A stretch of DNA of 64,000 nucleotides from contig SVTY01000008.1 in NCBI GenBank assembly GCA_015063535.1, forward strand, positions 26,410-90,409. Reading direction: 5' to 3'. This document shows, in pieces, positions 42,725-53,459 of this stretch. Each line of letters starts with the position of its first letter. The stretch's first letter is position 1. The DNA is from Oscillospiraceae bacterium. GTDB taxonomy: Bacteria; Bacillota; Clostridia; Oscillospirales; CAG-272. The position numbers were made by a program, and so were the translations under genes. The notes under the pieces are model-generated. The model had not been told where the DNA came from. It saw only the letters and a list, made by a program, of their open reading frames with translations, and did not search any database.

Positions 42725-42753
42725 TACATCATACCACTTTTCTATTATACTAT
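42725..42753 (+). promoter_or_regulatory. Promoter of the pyridoxamine kinase gene
   Basis: TTTACA (42725-42730), 17-bp spacer, TATACT (42748-42753). Its -10 overlaps the -10 of the opposing pdxR promoter. Confidence 0.7.
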
Positions 42754-42774
42754 AAAAAAATAAGCTTGTAAAGG
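42746..42774 (-). promoter_or_regulatory. Promoter of the PdxR-like gene
   Basis: Minus strand TTTACA (42774-42769), 17-bp spacer, TATAAT (42751-42746). The same -35 hexamer and spacer length as the divergent promoter. Confidence 0.7.
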
Positions 42775-42784
42775 GGTTTTTACT

Positions 42785-43618
42785 ATGTTCTATCCGAAAA
42801 TTCTTACCATCCAAGACATATCCTGCGTGGGGCAATGCTCTCTGACCGTAGCGCTCCCCGTGATCTCCGCCTGTGGCGCAGAGACCTGTGTGCTTCCCTC
42901 CGCCGTGCTGTCTACCCATACGGCTGGCTTTTCAGGCTACACCTTCCGTGACCTGACTGAGGACATGCCTGCTATCAACGCCCACTGGCAAAAGGAGGGC
43001 ATCTCCTTTGATGCCGTCTATACGGGCTATCTGGGCAGTACGAAGCAGATCGACTATGTGGCGGCGATCCTCGATACCGTCAAAAAGCCAGATGGCGTAA
43101 CGGTCATCGACCCTGCCATGGCGGATAACGGCAAGCTCTACCCGGGCTTTGACGAAGCGTTCGTGGAGGCAATGAAGTCCTTATGCGCCAAGGCGGATTA
43201 TGTTGTTCCCAATCTGACAGAGGCGTGCCTCTTGACGGGTATCGAATACCGAACCGACTATGACCGTGCCTATGTGGATTCGATCCTTACGGCTCTGCTT
43301 GCCCTCGGCGCCAAAAACGTGATCTTTACGGGTGTGTCCTATGCCGAAGGAAAAACAGGTGTGGTCGTCTTGGAAAACGGCGTGTACGCCTACTATGAGC
43401 ACGATAAGCTCCCCAATAGCTGTCACGGTACCGGCGATATCTACGCCTCCGCCTTCGTGGGTGCCCTCGTGCGGGGTAAATCGGCATACGACGCCGCAAG
43501 GATCGCCGCCGATTATACCGTCGAATGTATCAAGGAAACGGCAAAGCTCGACGGACATTGGTACGGTGCTGCCTTTGAGCCTGTACTCGGAAAGCTGATT
43601 GGAATGTTAGAGAGATAA
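42785..43618 (+). CDS. Pyridoxamine/pyridoxal kinase
   Basis: 277 residues with the ribokinase-like fold of PdxY/PdxK. It starts ILTIQDISCVGQCSLTVALP, has DAVYTGYLGSTKQ and VTVIDPAMADNGKLYPG for substrate and metal binding, and the anion-hole motif CHGTGDIYASAFVGALV with the catalytic Asp. It phosphorylates B6 vitamers to PLP/PMP in salvage. It is divergent from a PdxR-like regulator, the usual arrangement for B6-controlled salvage. AAAGG is upstream of the ATG. Confidence 0.92.
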   Translation: MFYPKILTIQDISCVGQCSLTVALPVISACGAETCVLPSAVLSTHTAGFSGYTFRDLTEDMPAINAHWQKEGISFDAVYTGYLGSTKQIDYVAAILDTVKKPDGVTVIDPAMADNGKLYPGFDEAFVEAMKSLCAKADYVVPNLTEACLLTGIEYRTDYDRAYVDSILTALLALGAKNVIFTGVSYAEGKTGVVVLENGVYAYYEHDKLPNSCHGTGDIYASAFVGALVRGKSAYDAARIAADYTVECIKETAKLDGHWYGAAFEPVLGKLIGMLER

Positions 43619-43626
43619 GAGGTGTT

Positions 43627-43705
43627 GTACTTTTTTCTTTTAAAAAAGAAAAAAGTACCAAAAAAGAAAACAAAACAAAAAATAATTCACGGTAGCCGTG
43701 AATTT
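43627..43705. terminator. Poly-T/A hairpins after the kinase gene
   Basis: GTACTTTTTTCTTTT pairs with AAAGAAAAAAGTAC (43627-43658), similar to repeat B but shorter; a second hairpin with AATTCACGG / CCGTGAATT lies at 43683-43705. The first is likely the terminator. A half of repeat D (GTAAGCCTTCCCC...GGGGAAGGC) follows at 43737-43762. Confidence 0.6.
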
Positions 43706-43767
43706 CTAAAAAAGTGTTATGTTAGCACTTATATTGTAAGCCTTCCCCGCTGGGGAAGGCTTTTTAT

Positions 43768-43819
43768 TTTTTGCAAAGTTTTCTTTTGCTTACTTTTCTT
43801 TTTTAAAAGAAAAGTAAGA
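43768..43819. repeat. Repeat B overlapping the 3' end of prmA
   Basis: TTTTTTGCAAAGTTTTCTTTTG followed by the CTTACTTTTCTTTT / AAAAGAAAAGTAAG inverted repeat. The prmA stop codon (43790-43792) is inside it. Confidence 0.8.
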
Positions 43820-44776
43820 TGCGTCCTTCTTCACCACCAAAGCGCACCAGCCGTTTTCCTCGACCTTTTCGGCGACACGGAAGCCGTTTGCTTCAAAGCA
43901 AGCGATCACGTCCTCGGAGCGTTCGGTAATGATACCCGAAGCGAGCAAGACGGAGGATTCGTCCATCAGAGTTCCCACGTCGGGAGTCATACGGATGATG
44001 ATATCCGCCACGATATTGGCGCAAACGATGCGATAAGGCGCATGGTGGGTATCCACCTGTCGCAAGAGATCGGACACGTCGCACGACACGGTATCGGAAA
44101 GCCCGCTGTCCTTAATATTCTCCCTTGCCACCTTCACGGCAACGGGATCGATATCATACGCCTTACAAAGACCTGCGCCCAGCTTGGCGGCGCAGATGGC
44201 AAGAATGCCGCTTCCGCACCCCACATCCAGTACACGGTCGCCCGCACGGACATGCTTTTCCAACAGCCCGATCACAAGGCGAGTCGTCTCGTGGGTTCCC
44301 GTTCCGAACGCCATACCGGGATCCATCCGCACGATGATATCCTCCGCCTGTGCCTCATACCGCTCCCAAGCGGGCACGATCACGATCCGCTCACCGATCC
44401 GCAAGGGCTTATAATACGCCTTCCACGAATTTGCCCAATCCTCCTCATTGATCCCGCTGATCTCGATAGACGCCACAATTCCAAGAGAGTCGAACCGCTC
44501 TCGCAGAAAGGTCACGGTATCGTTCACTCCGCCGTCGGCGGGCAGATAGACCGACACAGCTGCCACCGTCTTGTCTGCGTTCAGGATTGACTCGTCAATC
44601 AAGTCGCCGTAGCAGGTTTTGAGGTCGATGTCGCTGTAATCCTCGATCTGCAAGTAATTGGAGATCATGTTCATTACCGCCGTCACCTCGTCCAAAAGCT
44701 CCAGCTTTGCGGTCACCTTGATCTGTTTCCACTCGGCGACCTCTCCCCAATCCTCACAGGTATAGTCCTTATCCAT
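43790..44776 (-). CDS. prmA: Ribosomal protein L11 methyltransferase
   Basis: 328 residues, slightly longer than usual. Class I methyltransferase motifs: MDPGMAFGTGTHETTRLV, VLDVGCGSGILAICAAKLGA and CANIVADIIIRMTPDVG. The family methylates ribosomal protein L11. It follows dnaJ by 11 bp, the usual Firmicute order. The last ~9 residues (SYFSFKKEK) and the stop codon are encoded by repeat B, so the natural C-terminus has been replaced by repeat-derived sequence. The core domain is intact. Confidence 0.93.
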   Translation of the reverse strand: MDKDYTCEDWGEVAEWKQIKVTAKLELLDEVTAVMNMISNYLQIEDYSDIDLKTCYGDLIDESILNADKTVAAVSVYLPADGGVNDTVTFLRERFDSLGIVASIEISGINEEDWANSWKAYYKPLRIGERIVIVPAWERYEAQAEDIIVRMDPGMAFGTGTHETTRLVIGLLEKHVRAGDRVLDVGCGSGILAICAAKLGAGLCKAYDIDPVAVKVARENIKDSGLSDTVSCDVSDLLRQVDTHHAPYRIVCANIVADIIIRMTPDVGTLMDESSVLLASGIITERSEDVIACFEANGFRVAEKVEENGWCALVVKKDASYFSFKKEK

Positions 44777-44787
44777 GGCTGTCTCCC

Positions 44788-45939
44788 TTACTTTTTCTCA
44801 AAGATCTTCTTAAAAAATCCGCTTTTTTTGCTATAATTGGTCTCCTTGCAGGATTCGGCAAAGGCACGCATATGCTCCTTCTGCTTCTCGCTCAGCGAGC
44901 GGGGGATCTCCACCGTCACGGTAACGATCAGATCTCCCCGACGGTTGGCATTGTTCACATAGGGAATGCCCTTCTGCCGCAAGGTAAAGGAGGTACCCGG
45001 CTGGGTTCCCTCGGGAATGGTGAACTTCTGATTGCCCTCCAGCGTCGGTACGTCGATCTCCGCCCCCAAGGTCGCCTCGGCGACCGTGATCGGCACCTCG
45101 CAGTACAGATTGTAGCCGTCCCGCTCAAAGAAGGCATGCCGCTTGACCAGCACGGTAATAATGAGGTCGCCGGCAGGACCTCCGTTCCGTCCGTCACAGC
45201 CCTGACCCCGCAGAGCGATCCGCTCCCCGTCGTCAATGCCGGCGGGAATATTCACGCTCAGCTTCTTGTTGACCTTCACATAGCCAGTTCCCTTACAGCC
45301 GTTACAGGGGGTCTTGATGATCTTTCCCGTTCCCCGACAGGCATCACAGGTGGCGGTGGATTGAAACGCCATGCCGCCGATGCGCTGGGTGATCCGCTTC
45401 TGCCCCGAGCCGCCGCAGGCGGTACAGGTCTCGACCTTGGTTCCCTTCTGAGCGCCACTGCCGCCGCAATCGTCACACTTCTGAATGCGGTGGAAGGACA
45501 CGTCCTTCTTCACGCCAAACGCCGCCTCCTCAAAGGTCACCGTCACACGAACACCGATATCCTCGCCCCGTGTGGGCGCATTTTTCCGCTGACTTGACGA
45601 GCCGCCAAAGCCGCCGCCGAAAAAGCTGCCGAAGATATCACCCAAGTCACCGAAATCCCCAAAGCCGCCGCCAAATCCGCCAAAGCCGCTATCGCCGCCT
45701 CCCATGGAGGGGTCAAAGGCAGCATGTCCGAACTGGTCATACTTCGCCTTTTTGTCGGAATCGGACAGCACGGCATAGGCTTCGTTGATCTCCTTGAATT
45801 TCGCCTCCGCCTCGGCGTCGCCCGGGTTCATATCGGGGTGATACTTCTTGGCAAGGGTACGGTACGCCTTTTTGATGTCGTTCTCCCCTGCCGATCTGCT
45901 CAGCCCCAAAACCTCATAATAGTCTCTTTTCTCTGCCAT
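44788..45939 (-). CDS. dnaJ: Chaperone DnaJ (Hsp40)
   Basis: 383 residues: J domain with HPD ([11 protein letters not shown]), a Gly/Phe-rich region (about 75-110), four zinc CxxCxGxG repeats ([32 protein letters not shown]) and C-terminal substrate domains. It stimulates DnaK ATPase. It ends in a Lys/Phe-rich tail. It follows dnaK after 67 bp that contain a GC hairpin at 45966, so transcription can be reduced there. Confidence 0.97.
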   Translation of the reverse strand: MAEKRDYYEVLGLSRSAGENDIKKAYRTLAKKYHPDMNPGDAEAEAKFKEINEAYAVLSDSDKKAKYDQFGHAAFDPSMGGGDSGFGGFGGGFGDFGDLGDIFGSFFGGGFGGSSSQRKNAPTRGEDIGVRVTVTFEEAAFGVKKDVSFHRIQKCDDCGGSGAQKGTKVETCTACGGSGQKRITQRIGGMAFQSTATCDACRGTGKIIKTPCNGCKGTGYVKVNKKLSVNIPAGIDDGERIALRGQGCDGRNGGPAGDLIITVLVKRHAFFERDGYNLYCEVPITVAEATLGAEIDVPTLEGNQKFTIPEGTQPGTSFTLRQKGIPYVNNANRRGDLIVTVTVEIPRSLSEKQKEHMRAFAESCKETNYSKKSGFFKKIFEKK

Positions 45940-45965
45940 AGTTGCTCCTCACTCATACGACTTTG

Positions 45966-45996
45966 AGGGAAAGGGCAGAAATGCCCTTTCCCTCCT
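45966..45996 (-). promoter_or_regulatory. Intercistronic hairpin between dnaK and dnaJ
   Basis: GAGGGAAAGGGCA / TGCCCTTTCCCTC, 13-bp perfect stem with a 4-base loop but no T run. It more likely stabilises or attenuates mRNA than terminates. Confidence 0.65.
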
Positions 45997-46006
45997 GTGA
46001 CCGACC

Positions 46007-47848
<1,842 letters not shown>

Positions 47849-47950
47849 GATAAAATCCTCCTTATGGGTTATTTTTCAAATTTTTTCAAAATATTTTATC
47901 GTTTGTTTTCGGTTTCTTCATACAATGTGTCGGAGCCGTCCGACCTGCCG

Positions 47951-48625
47951 TCAGTTGGCAACCTTCACCATGGAATGGCGCAGAACCTTATCTCCCTTGG
48001 CGTAGCCCTTCATAAAGACCTCCACCACCTGATTTTCTCCCGCGCTCTCATCCTCCACATGCATTACCGCATTGTGTACATTGGGGTCAAAGGGCTTTCC
48101 CTCCGCTTCGATCTCGGCAACGCCCAGCTTGGCAAGCGTTTCGGCAAAGCTCTTCAGGGTCAGCTCCAAGCCCTTGCCCATGTTGGTCTCTGCGGTATCG
48201 GCGGTATTGTACTGTGCCGCCCGCTCCAGATTATCCAGCACCGGCAAGATATCGGTCAACGCATCGCACACGGCATCGGCATATATGCCCTCCCGCTCCT
48301 TGGCGCTGCGCCGACGGAAATTGTCGTATTCGGCGCAAAGCCGCACATACTTGTCGTTCAGCTCGGCAAGCGCTCCGTCCTTCTCAGACAGCGCACGCTT
48401 CAGCTCGGCGATCTCCGCCTCCGCCTTCTTCAGCTTCTTCTTTTCTCCCCGACAGACCTTTTCTTCCTTGTCCTCGGCACTGTCTCCCTCTGCCGCCGCT
48501 TCCTCGGCAGGCTCTGCGCAAGTCGCCTCGGCGGCTTCCTCTGCCGTCTCTGCCGTCTCTGCCGCTTCCGCCGTTTCGGTAACGGTCTCTTCCTCGGTCA
48601 GGGGGTTCTTGTTATCCTCCATCAT
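47951..48625 (-). CDS. grpE: Nucleotide exchange factor GrpE
   Basis: 224 residues from the ATG at 48625 (AAGGAG site), overlapping the end of hrcA by 14 bp. The first ~70 residues are acidic and Ala/Glu-rich, repetitive (TAEAAETAETAEE) and probably disordered. A coiled coil (about 75-125) precedes the GrpE core with YDNFRRRSAKEREG and the end VLRHSMVKVAN. Works with DnaK. Internal simple repeats are the likely source of length variation. Confidence 0.95.
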   Translation of the reverse strand: MMEDNKNPLTEEETVTETAEAAETAETAEEAAEATCAEPAEEAAAEGDSAEDKEEKVCRGEKKKLKKAEAEIAELKRALSEKDGALAELNDKYVRLCAEYDNFRRRSAKEREGIYADAVCDALTDILPVLDNLERAAQYNTADTAETNMGKGLELTLKSFAETLAKLGVAEIEAEGKPFDPNVHNAVMHVEDESAGENQVVEVFMKGYAKGDKVLRHSMVKVAN

Positions 48626-49727
48626 GCTCTCCTTTTTCTCCCGAGTTCTTCTCGGTTTTTCCTTCAATTTGCTTGTACGGCGGTGCTCCCTCCCCTTCGA
48701 TCATATCGGAGATATTCCCCGCCAGATCGTCGATGGTCTTCAGCACCTGCTTGTAATTCATCCGTCTCGGTCCCAGCACGCCGATGACCCCCACGGTCTT
48801 TCCGTTCTTTTTGATCGGCTTGAACACCAGTGCCGAATTGTTCATGACCTTCACGGGGCTTTCCGATCCGATCAGCACATTGATGTTGTCTCCGTCTGCC
48901 TCCGAAACCAGATCCAAGATCTCATCCTGACTTTCCAGTGTTCCGAGAAGCTGTCCGAATTGCTGTGTATCCGCATATTCGGGATAGTTCAGCAGATGAT
49001 TGATCCCCGAAAGCCTCAGCTCACCGCCGTCGATCTCGTTCATGACCTGATACACGCATTTTACGGCGGGATTTACCAAGTGAGCTGCCTCTCCCATTGC
49101 CGTTTCCAGCTCCATGATGATGGGCAGGGTGATCTGATCGGCACTCACATTGCACAAATAGCTGTTGAGCAGCTCAGCAAGCCGCCGCAAGCTCTCCTCA
49201 TCGGTCTCGCCCGCCGTCTGCACCTTCTTGGTCTGCACACTGCCGCCCGAGGTTATCATCACCATGGCAAAGTGGTGCGCATCCACGGAAACGATCTCGA
49301 ATCGGCTCATGGTCACTGAGGAGGTCTTAGGCTTGATGGCGATACCCGTATAGTTGGTCATAGACGACGCAAGACGTGAGGCAGTCTCCAATATTTGGTC
49401 GATCTCCGCCATCTTCGCCTTCAGCAGTTGATTGATCTGCACGACCTCACGGGTCGTCTTGGCGTATTGCTCGACCAAGGAATCCACATAGAAGCGGTAC
49501 CCCTGCTCACTGGGAATGCGCCCCGCCGAGGTATGCGGCTGTACCAGATAGCCCATCTGCTCCAGCTCCGCCATTTCGTTTCGGATGGTTGCCGAGGAGC
49601 AGGTCAACAGATTGTTTTGCACGATGTACTTAGAGCCAACCGGCTCACCGCCCTCAATGTGCGCTTCGACCAATGCCTTGAGTATCAGCTTTTTTCTTTC
49701 ACTCAGCTCCTGACCCTTGCCGCTCAA
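48612..49727 (-). CDS. hrcA: Heat-shock repressor HrcA
   Basis: 371 residues from a TTG at 49727, chosen because GGGGAGGAG lies about 7 bp upstream; the ATG at 49772 is inside the CIRCE operator. Winged helix at residues ~10-90 with SSATIRNEMAELEQMGYLVQPHTSAGRIPSE, the HrcA hallmark. A GAF-like and a dimerisation domain follow. HrcA with GroEL represses operons carrying CIRCE. First gene of hrcA-grpE-dnaK-dnaJ-prmA. Confidence 0.95.
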   Translation of the reverse strand: MSGKGQELSERKKLILKALVEAHIEGGEPVGSKYIVQNNLLTCSSATIRNEMAELEQMGYLVQPHTSAGRIPSEQGYRFYVDSLVEQYAKTTREVVQINQLLKAKMAEIDQILETASRLASSMTNYTGIAIKPKTSSVTMSRFEIVSVDAHHFAMVMITSGGSVQTKKVQTAGETDEESLRRLAELLNSYLCNVSADQITLPIIMELETAMGEAAHLVNPAVKCVYQVMNEIDGGELRLSGINHLLNYPEYADTQQFGQLLGTLESQDEILDLVSEADGDNINVLIGSESPVKVMNNSALVFKPIKKNGKTVGVIGVLGPRRMNYKQVLKTIDDLAGNISDMIEGEGAPPYKQIEGKTEKNSGEKGEHDGG

Positions 49728-49765
49728 TCCATCTCCTCCCCTCAAAACCGAATTTTGGTTGGATT

Positions 49766-49792
49766 TTAGCACTCATTTTCTTTGAGTGCTAA
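49766..49792. promoter_or_regulatory. CIRCE operator
   Basis: TTAGCACTC-N9-GAGTGCTAA, a full consensus match, located between the promoter and the start of hrcA. It is the target of HrcA. A lone half-like AGTGCTAA lies at 49870-49877. Confidence 0.97.
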
Positions 49793-49804
49793 ATCACTGT
49801 AACA

Positions 49805-49833
49805 ATTTTACCACTCTTCAGGACGTTTGTCAA
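49805..49833 (-). promoter_or_regulatory. Promoter of the hrcA operon
   Basis: Minus strand TTGACA (49833-49828), 17 bp, TAAAAT (49810-49805), placing the start of transcription just before or in CIRCE. Confidence 0.88.
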
Positions 49834-49976
49834 GGTTTTTTTAAAAAAAGTTGTTAATTATTTGTAAACAGTGCTAATCTTTTTCTCTTTGTATAGTATA
49901 TCCCACTCCGCCACATACAAGCAATGAAAATCATCAAAAATTTAAAATCTTTTTTATTTTCCAACAGTATAGTAGG

Positions 49977-50272
49977 AACGAACTGCGTTCGCCCGTTTAA
50001 ACCGTTTCCAATTCCAACCTTCTCGGACAGTCAATTTGCGTAGCAAATATGGTCGCACTGTCCCTACAGGTTTGCAGAAACATGGTAAGCTCGCCCCTTG
50101 TACCGGCAAAACGACTTTGCTCCCAATTGATTGTAGGGACAGGCGTCCCCGACTGTCCGTTCCATTCCGTTTCAATTTCATCTTTTCGGCAGGAGAAAGC
50201 CCCCGCCCTACGGTGGGTCATCCCCACCATATTCGCATACGCATGGTCAGCCTTCCCCACCGGGGAAGGCTG
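49977..50272. repeat. Intergenic repeat mosaic (variant repeat A, repeat C, repeat D fragment)
   Basis: GCGAAC-TGC-GTTCGC hairpin at 49980, a repeat A at 50024-50159 whose left arm has been replaced inside by an ATTTGC-GTA-GCAAAT hairpin, a diverged repeat C arm (50187-50213), and a single CCTTCCCCACCGGGGAAGG hairpin (50250-50270) from repeat D. Region 49880-50300 otherwise holds no gene. Confidence 0.8.
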
Positions 50273-50302
50273 AAGGATTCATCCGTAGTAAAGAACAAGC
50301 AA

Positions 50303-50341
50303 CAAAAACGCCGCACGGGCATTTTGCCCGTACAGCGCATG
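50303..50341 (-). terminator. Terminator after the TSCPD protein gene
   Basis: Minus strand hairpin with core ACGGGCA / TGCCCGT and outer GCG/CGC pairing, then TTTTTG. Confidence 0.75.
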
Positions 50342-50352
50342 TCAATCCGTTC

Positions 50353-50616
50353 TTATTCCTCGCTCTTGCTCTCCCGATACTGCCGCAACGCCGTTGCCAG
50401 CTGATCGGGGCAGGAGGTACTCTTAAAGCCGCACCGAATGCCGCCGAGACGCCGAATGGCTTCCTCTGCCGTCATGCCGACCACCAATGCGGCAACGCCC
50501 TGCGTGTTCCCCGCACAGCCGCCCTGAAAGCGAACCGAGCGGATCACCTCGCCCTCCAGCTCGATCTCGATCTTACGGGAGCATACCCCCCGTGTCATAT
50601 ATTCAATCCGTTCCAT
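50353..50616 (-). CDS. TSCPD-domain protein (TIGR03905-like)
   Basis: 87 residues. Motifs CSRKIEIELEG, RFQGGCAGNTQGVAALV, and CGFKSTSCPDQLATAL match the small TSCPD family, which is related to the C-terminal domain of class II ribonucleotide reductases and probably binds a metal through its Cys residues. Function unknown. It follows the prephenate dehydratase-like gene by 21 bp in the same direction. GGAG precedes the ATG. Confidence 0.88.
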   Translation of the reverse strand: MERIEYMTRGVCSRKIEIELEGEVIRSVRFQGGCAGNTQGVAALVVGMTAEEAIRRLGGIRCGFKSTSCPDQLATALRQYRESKSEE

Positions 50617-50637
50617 AGCATTTCTTCTCCTTACCTA

Positions 50638-51516
50638 TTACCTGTTTTTTCCCATATAGGGGCAGATTCCGATACAGTTATACTCGGCGTACTCACAAAC
50701 CAGAAACAGCTCCATCGCCGCCGCCATCGACGGACTCATGCGGAAGCGATAATAAAAGCATTGCATTCCGTCGCCATATCCCACAGGCAGAGAATCCAGC
50801 TTTGACAGTACCGCATCAAAGAGCGTTGCGACACGCAGCACATCCTCGGCACCGCCTCCGTGCTCGGCAGTAAGCGAAAATTCCAAGCCCCACGGCACGT
50901 CCTTGGGAATGCGGTCGGGCAGGTTGCGTCCCGCAAGAGCGTACAAGACCCGCTCACCCCGTTCCTCCGATTCCAAGGTACAGGCGGCGCAGACTCTCAG
51001 CTCATACCGATCCAACATGGCATAAAAGCCGAACAGCCTGCCATCGGTCTCGTTTTCAAGGGGAAGCACACAAAACTCGCACCGATTGTCATAGACCTCC
51101 TCGCACGCCTCCGCAAAGGAGGAGACATAGGAGCGCTTCGCTCCCGTGATCGCCTCGGAAAAGACCGAAAACGCCTCCTCGTTGTAGCGGGTTCGGATCA
51201 TGGCGACCTTGCCGTGAGCGCCTGCCGCCGTTTCCTCCGCTCCCGCAGAGCGGCTCCGCCGAAGGAGCCCTGCGGCGGTACGGGCATCTCTCGCCATTTC
51301 GGCGCACAGCATGGCACGGTCGGTGCGGTCGGCATCGGGCAGAGCGGCACGGAACCGACGGTACAGTCCCTCCGCATCCGAAGCCTCACCGCTCCGCAGA
51401 AGGCGATCGATCAGCTCCCGCAGACAGATCTGCCGTTGCGCCTCCGCCCGTCGGCTCCGCTCGGTCAGCTCACCGATATTCTCGGACAGGATCTCCATGG
51501 CTCGCTCCTCGGTCAT
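50638..51516 (-). CDS. Protein with a prephenate dehydratase-like domain, function unknown
   Basis: 292 residues. Residues 1-100 are helical and resemble the chorismate mutase-like front of some fused PheA proteins only in length; no clear motif was found. From about 103, VAMIRTRYNEEAFSVF, then YVSSFAEACEEVYDNRCEFCVLPLENE, follows the pattern of the PDT periplasmic-binding fold (PLEN...G). The Ser/Thr-rich catalytic TRF motif of true PheA was not found, and no ACT domain follows. The C-terminus has CIGICPYMGKNR. It may be a ligand-sensing relative. Co-directional with the TSCPD gene. Confidence 0.6.
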   Translation of the reverse strand: MTEERAMEILSENIGELTERSRRAEAQRQICLRELIDRLLRSGEASDAEGLYRRFRAALPDADRTDRAMLCAEMARDARTAAGLLRRSRSAGAEETAAGAHGKVAMIRTRYNEEAFSVFSEAITGAKRSYVSSFAEACEEVYDNRCEFCVLPLENETDGRLFGFYAMLDRYELRVCAACTLESEERGERVLYALAGRNLPDRIPKDVPWGLEFSLTAEHGGGAEDVLRVATLFDAVLSKLDSLPVGYGDGMQCFYYRFRMSPSMAAAMELFLVCEYAEYNCIGICPYMGKNR

Positions 51517-51546
51517 CGCCTCCGTGCTCCTTTCTCTTGCTTGCTC

Positions 51547-53385
51547 TTACAGCTTCATCAACAGCGCAAAGCTATCCTTCATAAAGCCCTGCATCTCCTC
51601 GGCAGAGAATTTTTTCTGCGACAGCATCGACAGCTTATACAGGTACGACGCCATCTCCTTCGCCCGCTCCTCGTCCTCCTTCGCCGTCTGCTCCAGCTTT
51701 TCGATCAGCGGAGAGGTCGTATTCAGGATCAGCGTGCTTTCGGTGGGAAAGCCTCCCTCTCCCATATTGTAAAAGCGCATCATTTCTTCCATCCGTCTCG
51801 ACTCCTCGGTCACGTTGAGGATGGCGGGAACGCTCTCGTCCTTCAGCGCATCGAACTTCAGCGTGACCTTTTCGCCCAACACCTCGCCGAACACACGCTT
51901 CAGCTCCTCGCTCTCGCTGATCTCGCCGTCTCCCTTCAAAGCGTCTGCCACATCGGCATCGACCCGCAAAAACTTCACGCCCTCCCGATACTGCTCCATC
52001 AGCGTGGCAAACTGAGTATCAATCGGACGGTCAAAGAGTGCGACCTTGATTCCCTGCGCCTCAAACATGGCAATATACTGCGCCTGAAGTGCCTTATCGG
52101 TGGCATAGTAGACCTTGTTTTCGTGGGTCTCCTTGGCACTCTCCAGATAGTCGGAAAGGGTCACCGATTCGCCGTCGGTCAAGGTCAGCAGAAGTGCGCC
52201 ATTGACACGGTCATAAAACTTTTTATCCTTCATGCAGGCATACTCGATAAAGGGACTGATATCCCGCCAGATCGCCGCATACCGCTCCCGCTCGTTGGCG
52301 CAGAGGGCGCAGAGCTTATCCGCCACCTTCTTGACGATGTGCGCCGACACCTTGGAAACGTAGGTGTTGGTCTGCAAATAGCTTCTCGACACATTCAGAG
52401 GAAGCTCGGGGCAATCCACCACGCCCTTGAGCATCAGCAGATACTCGGGAATGATCTCCTTGATGTTGTCCGCCACATAGACCTGATTGTAGTACAGCTT
52501 GACCTGTCCCTCGATCGTCTCATACTCGTTGGCAAGCTTGGGAAAATACAGAATCCCCTTAAAGTTCAAGGGATAGTCGGCATTGATATGGATGTGGAAC
52601 AGAGGCTCCCGATAGTCGGCAAAGATCTTTCGGTAAAACTCCTTGTATTCCTCCTCAGTGACCTCCGAGGGCTGCTTCTGCCACAGAGGATGCGTGTCGT
52701 TGATCGGCTCGGGGGTCTTGTCCGCCTCTTCCTCCTTGGCGGCATCGACAAAATAGATCTCCTCAGGCATAAAGGCGCAATACTTTTCCAGCATCGCCCG
52801 AAGCTTGGATACCGACAGATACTCCTTCTCCTCCTCGGCGATATGCAAAATCACCGCCGTTCCCCGCTCGGTGCGGTCGGAGGCAAAGGTCTCATACTCT
52901 CCGCTCTCGGAGCAGAGCCACCGAACGGCGGGGGCATCGGTATAGGACTTGGTATCCACCTCCACACGGTCGCTGACCATAAAGACCGAGTAAAAGCCCA
53001 ATCCGAAATGACCGATGATACCGTTCTTGGAGCCCTCGTTCTCGCCCTCATACTGACGAATGAAGTCCACTGCCCCCGAAAGAGCGATATTACACAGATA
53101 CTTGGTCAGCTCCTCCTCGGTCATGCCAATCCCGTTGTCCTCCACGGTCAGCGTTCCCGCCTCGGCATCCAGCGTCACTGTGATCCGATAGCTTTCCTCT
53201 GTCGCCTCCCGCACACCGAGAGAGGACAGACGGCGCAGCTTGGTGATAGCATCGGCTGCATTAGAAACGATCTCCCGCAGGAAAATGTCCTTTTCCGAAT
53301 AGAGCCACTTTTTAATAATGGGGAAAATATGCTCGGTATCCACCGAGATGCCACCCTTGGCAAAGGTTTTTTCTTGGTTGTTCAT
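51547..53385 (-). CDS. htpG: Chaperone HtpG (Hsp90)
   Basis: 612 residues. ATPase domain with LREIVSNAADAITKLRRLS (where Asn of the ExxSNAxDA motif binds Mg), DNGIGMTEEEL and GHFGLGFYSVFMVS. The middle domain includes NVSRSYLQTN and the C-terminal dimer domain is present. It lacks a visible CIRCE element. The upstream 74 bp are AT-rich and hold TATAAA-type boxes but no clear -35. The Shine-Dalgarno signal is weak. Confidence 0.97.
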   Translation of the reverse strand: MNNQEKTFAKGGISVDTEHIFPIIKKWLYSEKDIFLREIVSNAADAITKLRRLSSLGVREATEESYRITVTLDAEAGTLTVEDNGIGMTEEELTKYLCNIALSGAVDFIRQYEGENEGSKNGIIGHFGLGFYSVFMVSDRVEVDTKSYTDAPAVRWLCSESGEYETFASDRTERGTAVILHIAEEEKEYLSVSKLRAMLEKYCAFMPEEIYFVDAAKEEEADKTPEPINDTHPLWQKQPSEVTEEEYKEFYRKIFADYREPLFHIHINADYPLNFKGILYFPKLANEYETIEGQVKLYYNQVYVADNIKEIIPEYLLMLKGVVDCPELPLNVSRSYLQTNTYVSKVSAHIVKKVADKLCALCANERERYAAIWRDISPFIEYACMKDKKFYDRVNGALLLTLTDGESVTLSDYLESAKETHENKVYYATDKALQAQYIAMFEAQGIKVALFDRPIDTQFATLMEQYREGVKFLRVDADVADALKGDGEISESEELKRVFGEVLGEKVTLKFDALKDESVPAILNVTEESRRMEEMMRFYNMGEGGFPTESTLILNTTSPLIEKLEQTAKEDEERAKEMASYLYKLSMLSQKKFSAEEMQGFMKDSFALLMKL

Positions 53386-53459
53386 TGCTGTGTATACTTC
53401 TTTCTTAATTATTTTATTTATAAATTTATAATATAATTGGTATAGAAACGGGACGTTGC

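Noticed and set aside
50860..53436. Plus-strand open frame of 858 codons
   Set aside because: Shadow of htpG and the PDT-like gene on the opposite strand; composition is Leu/Arg/His-rich and no family is recognised.
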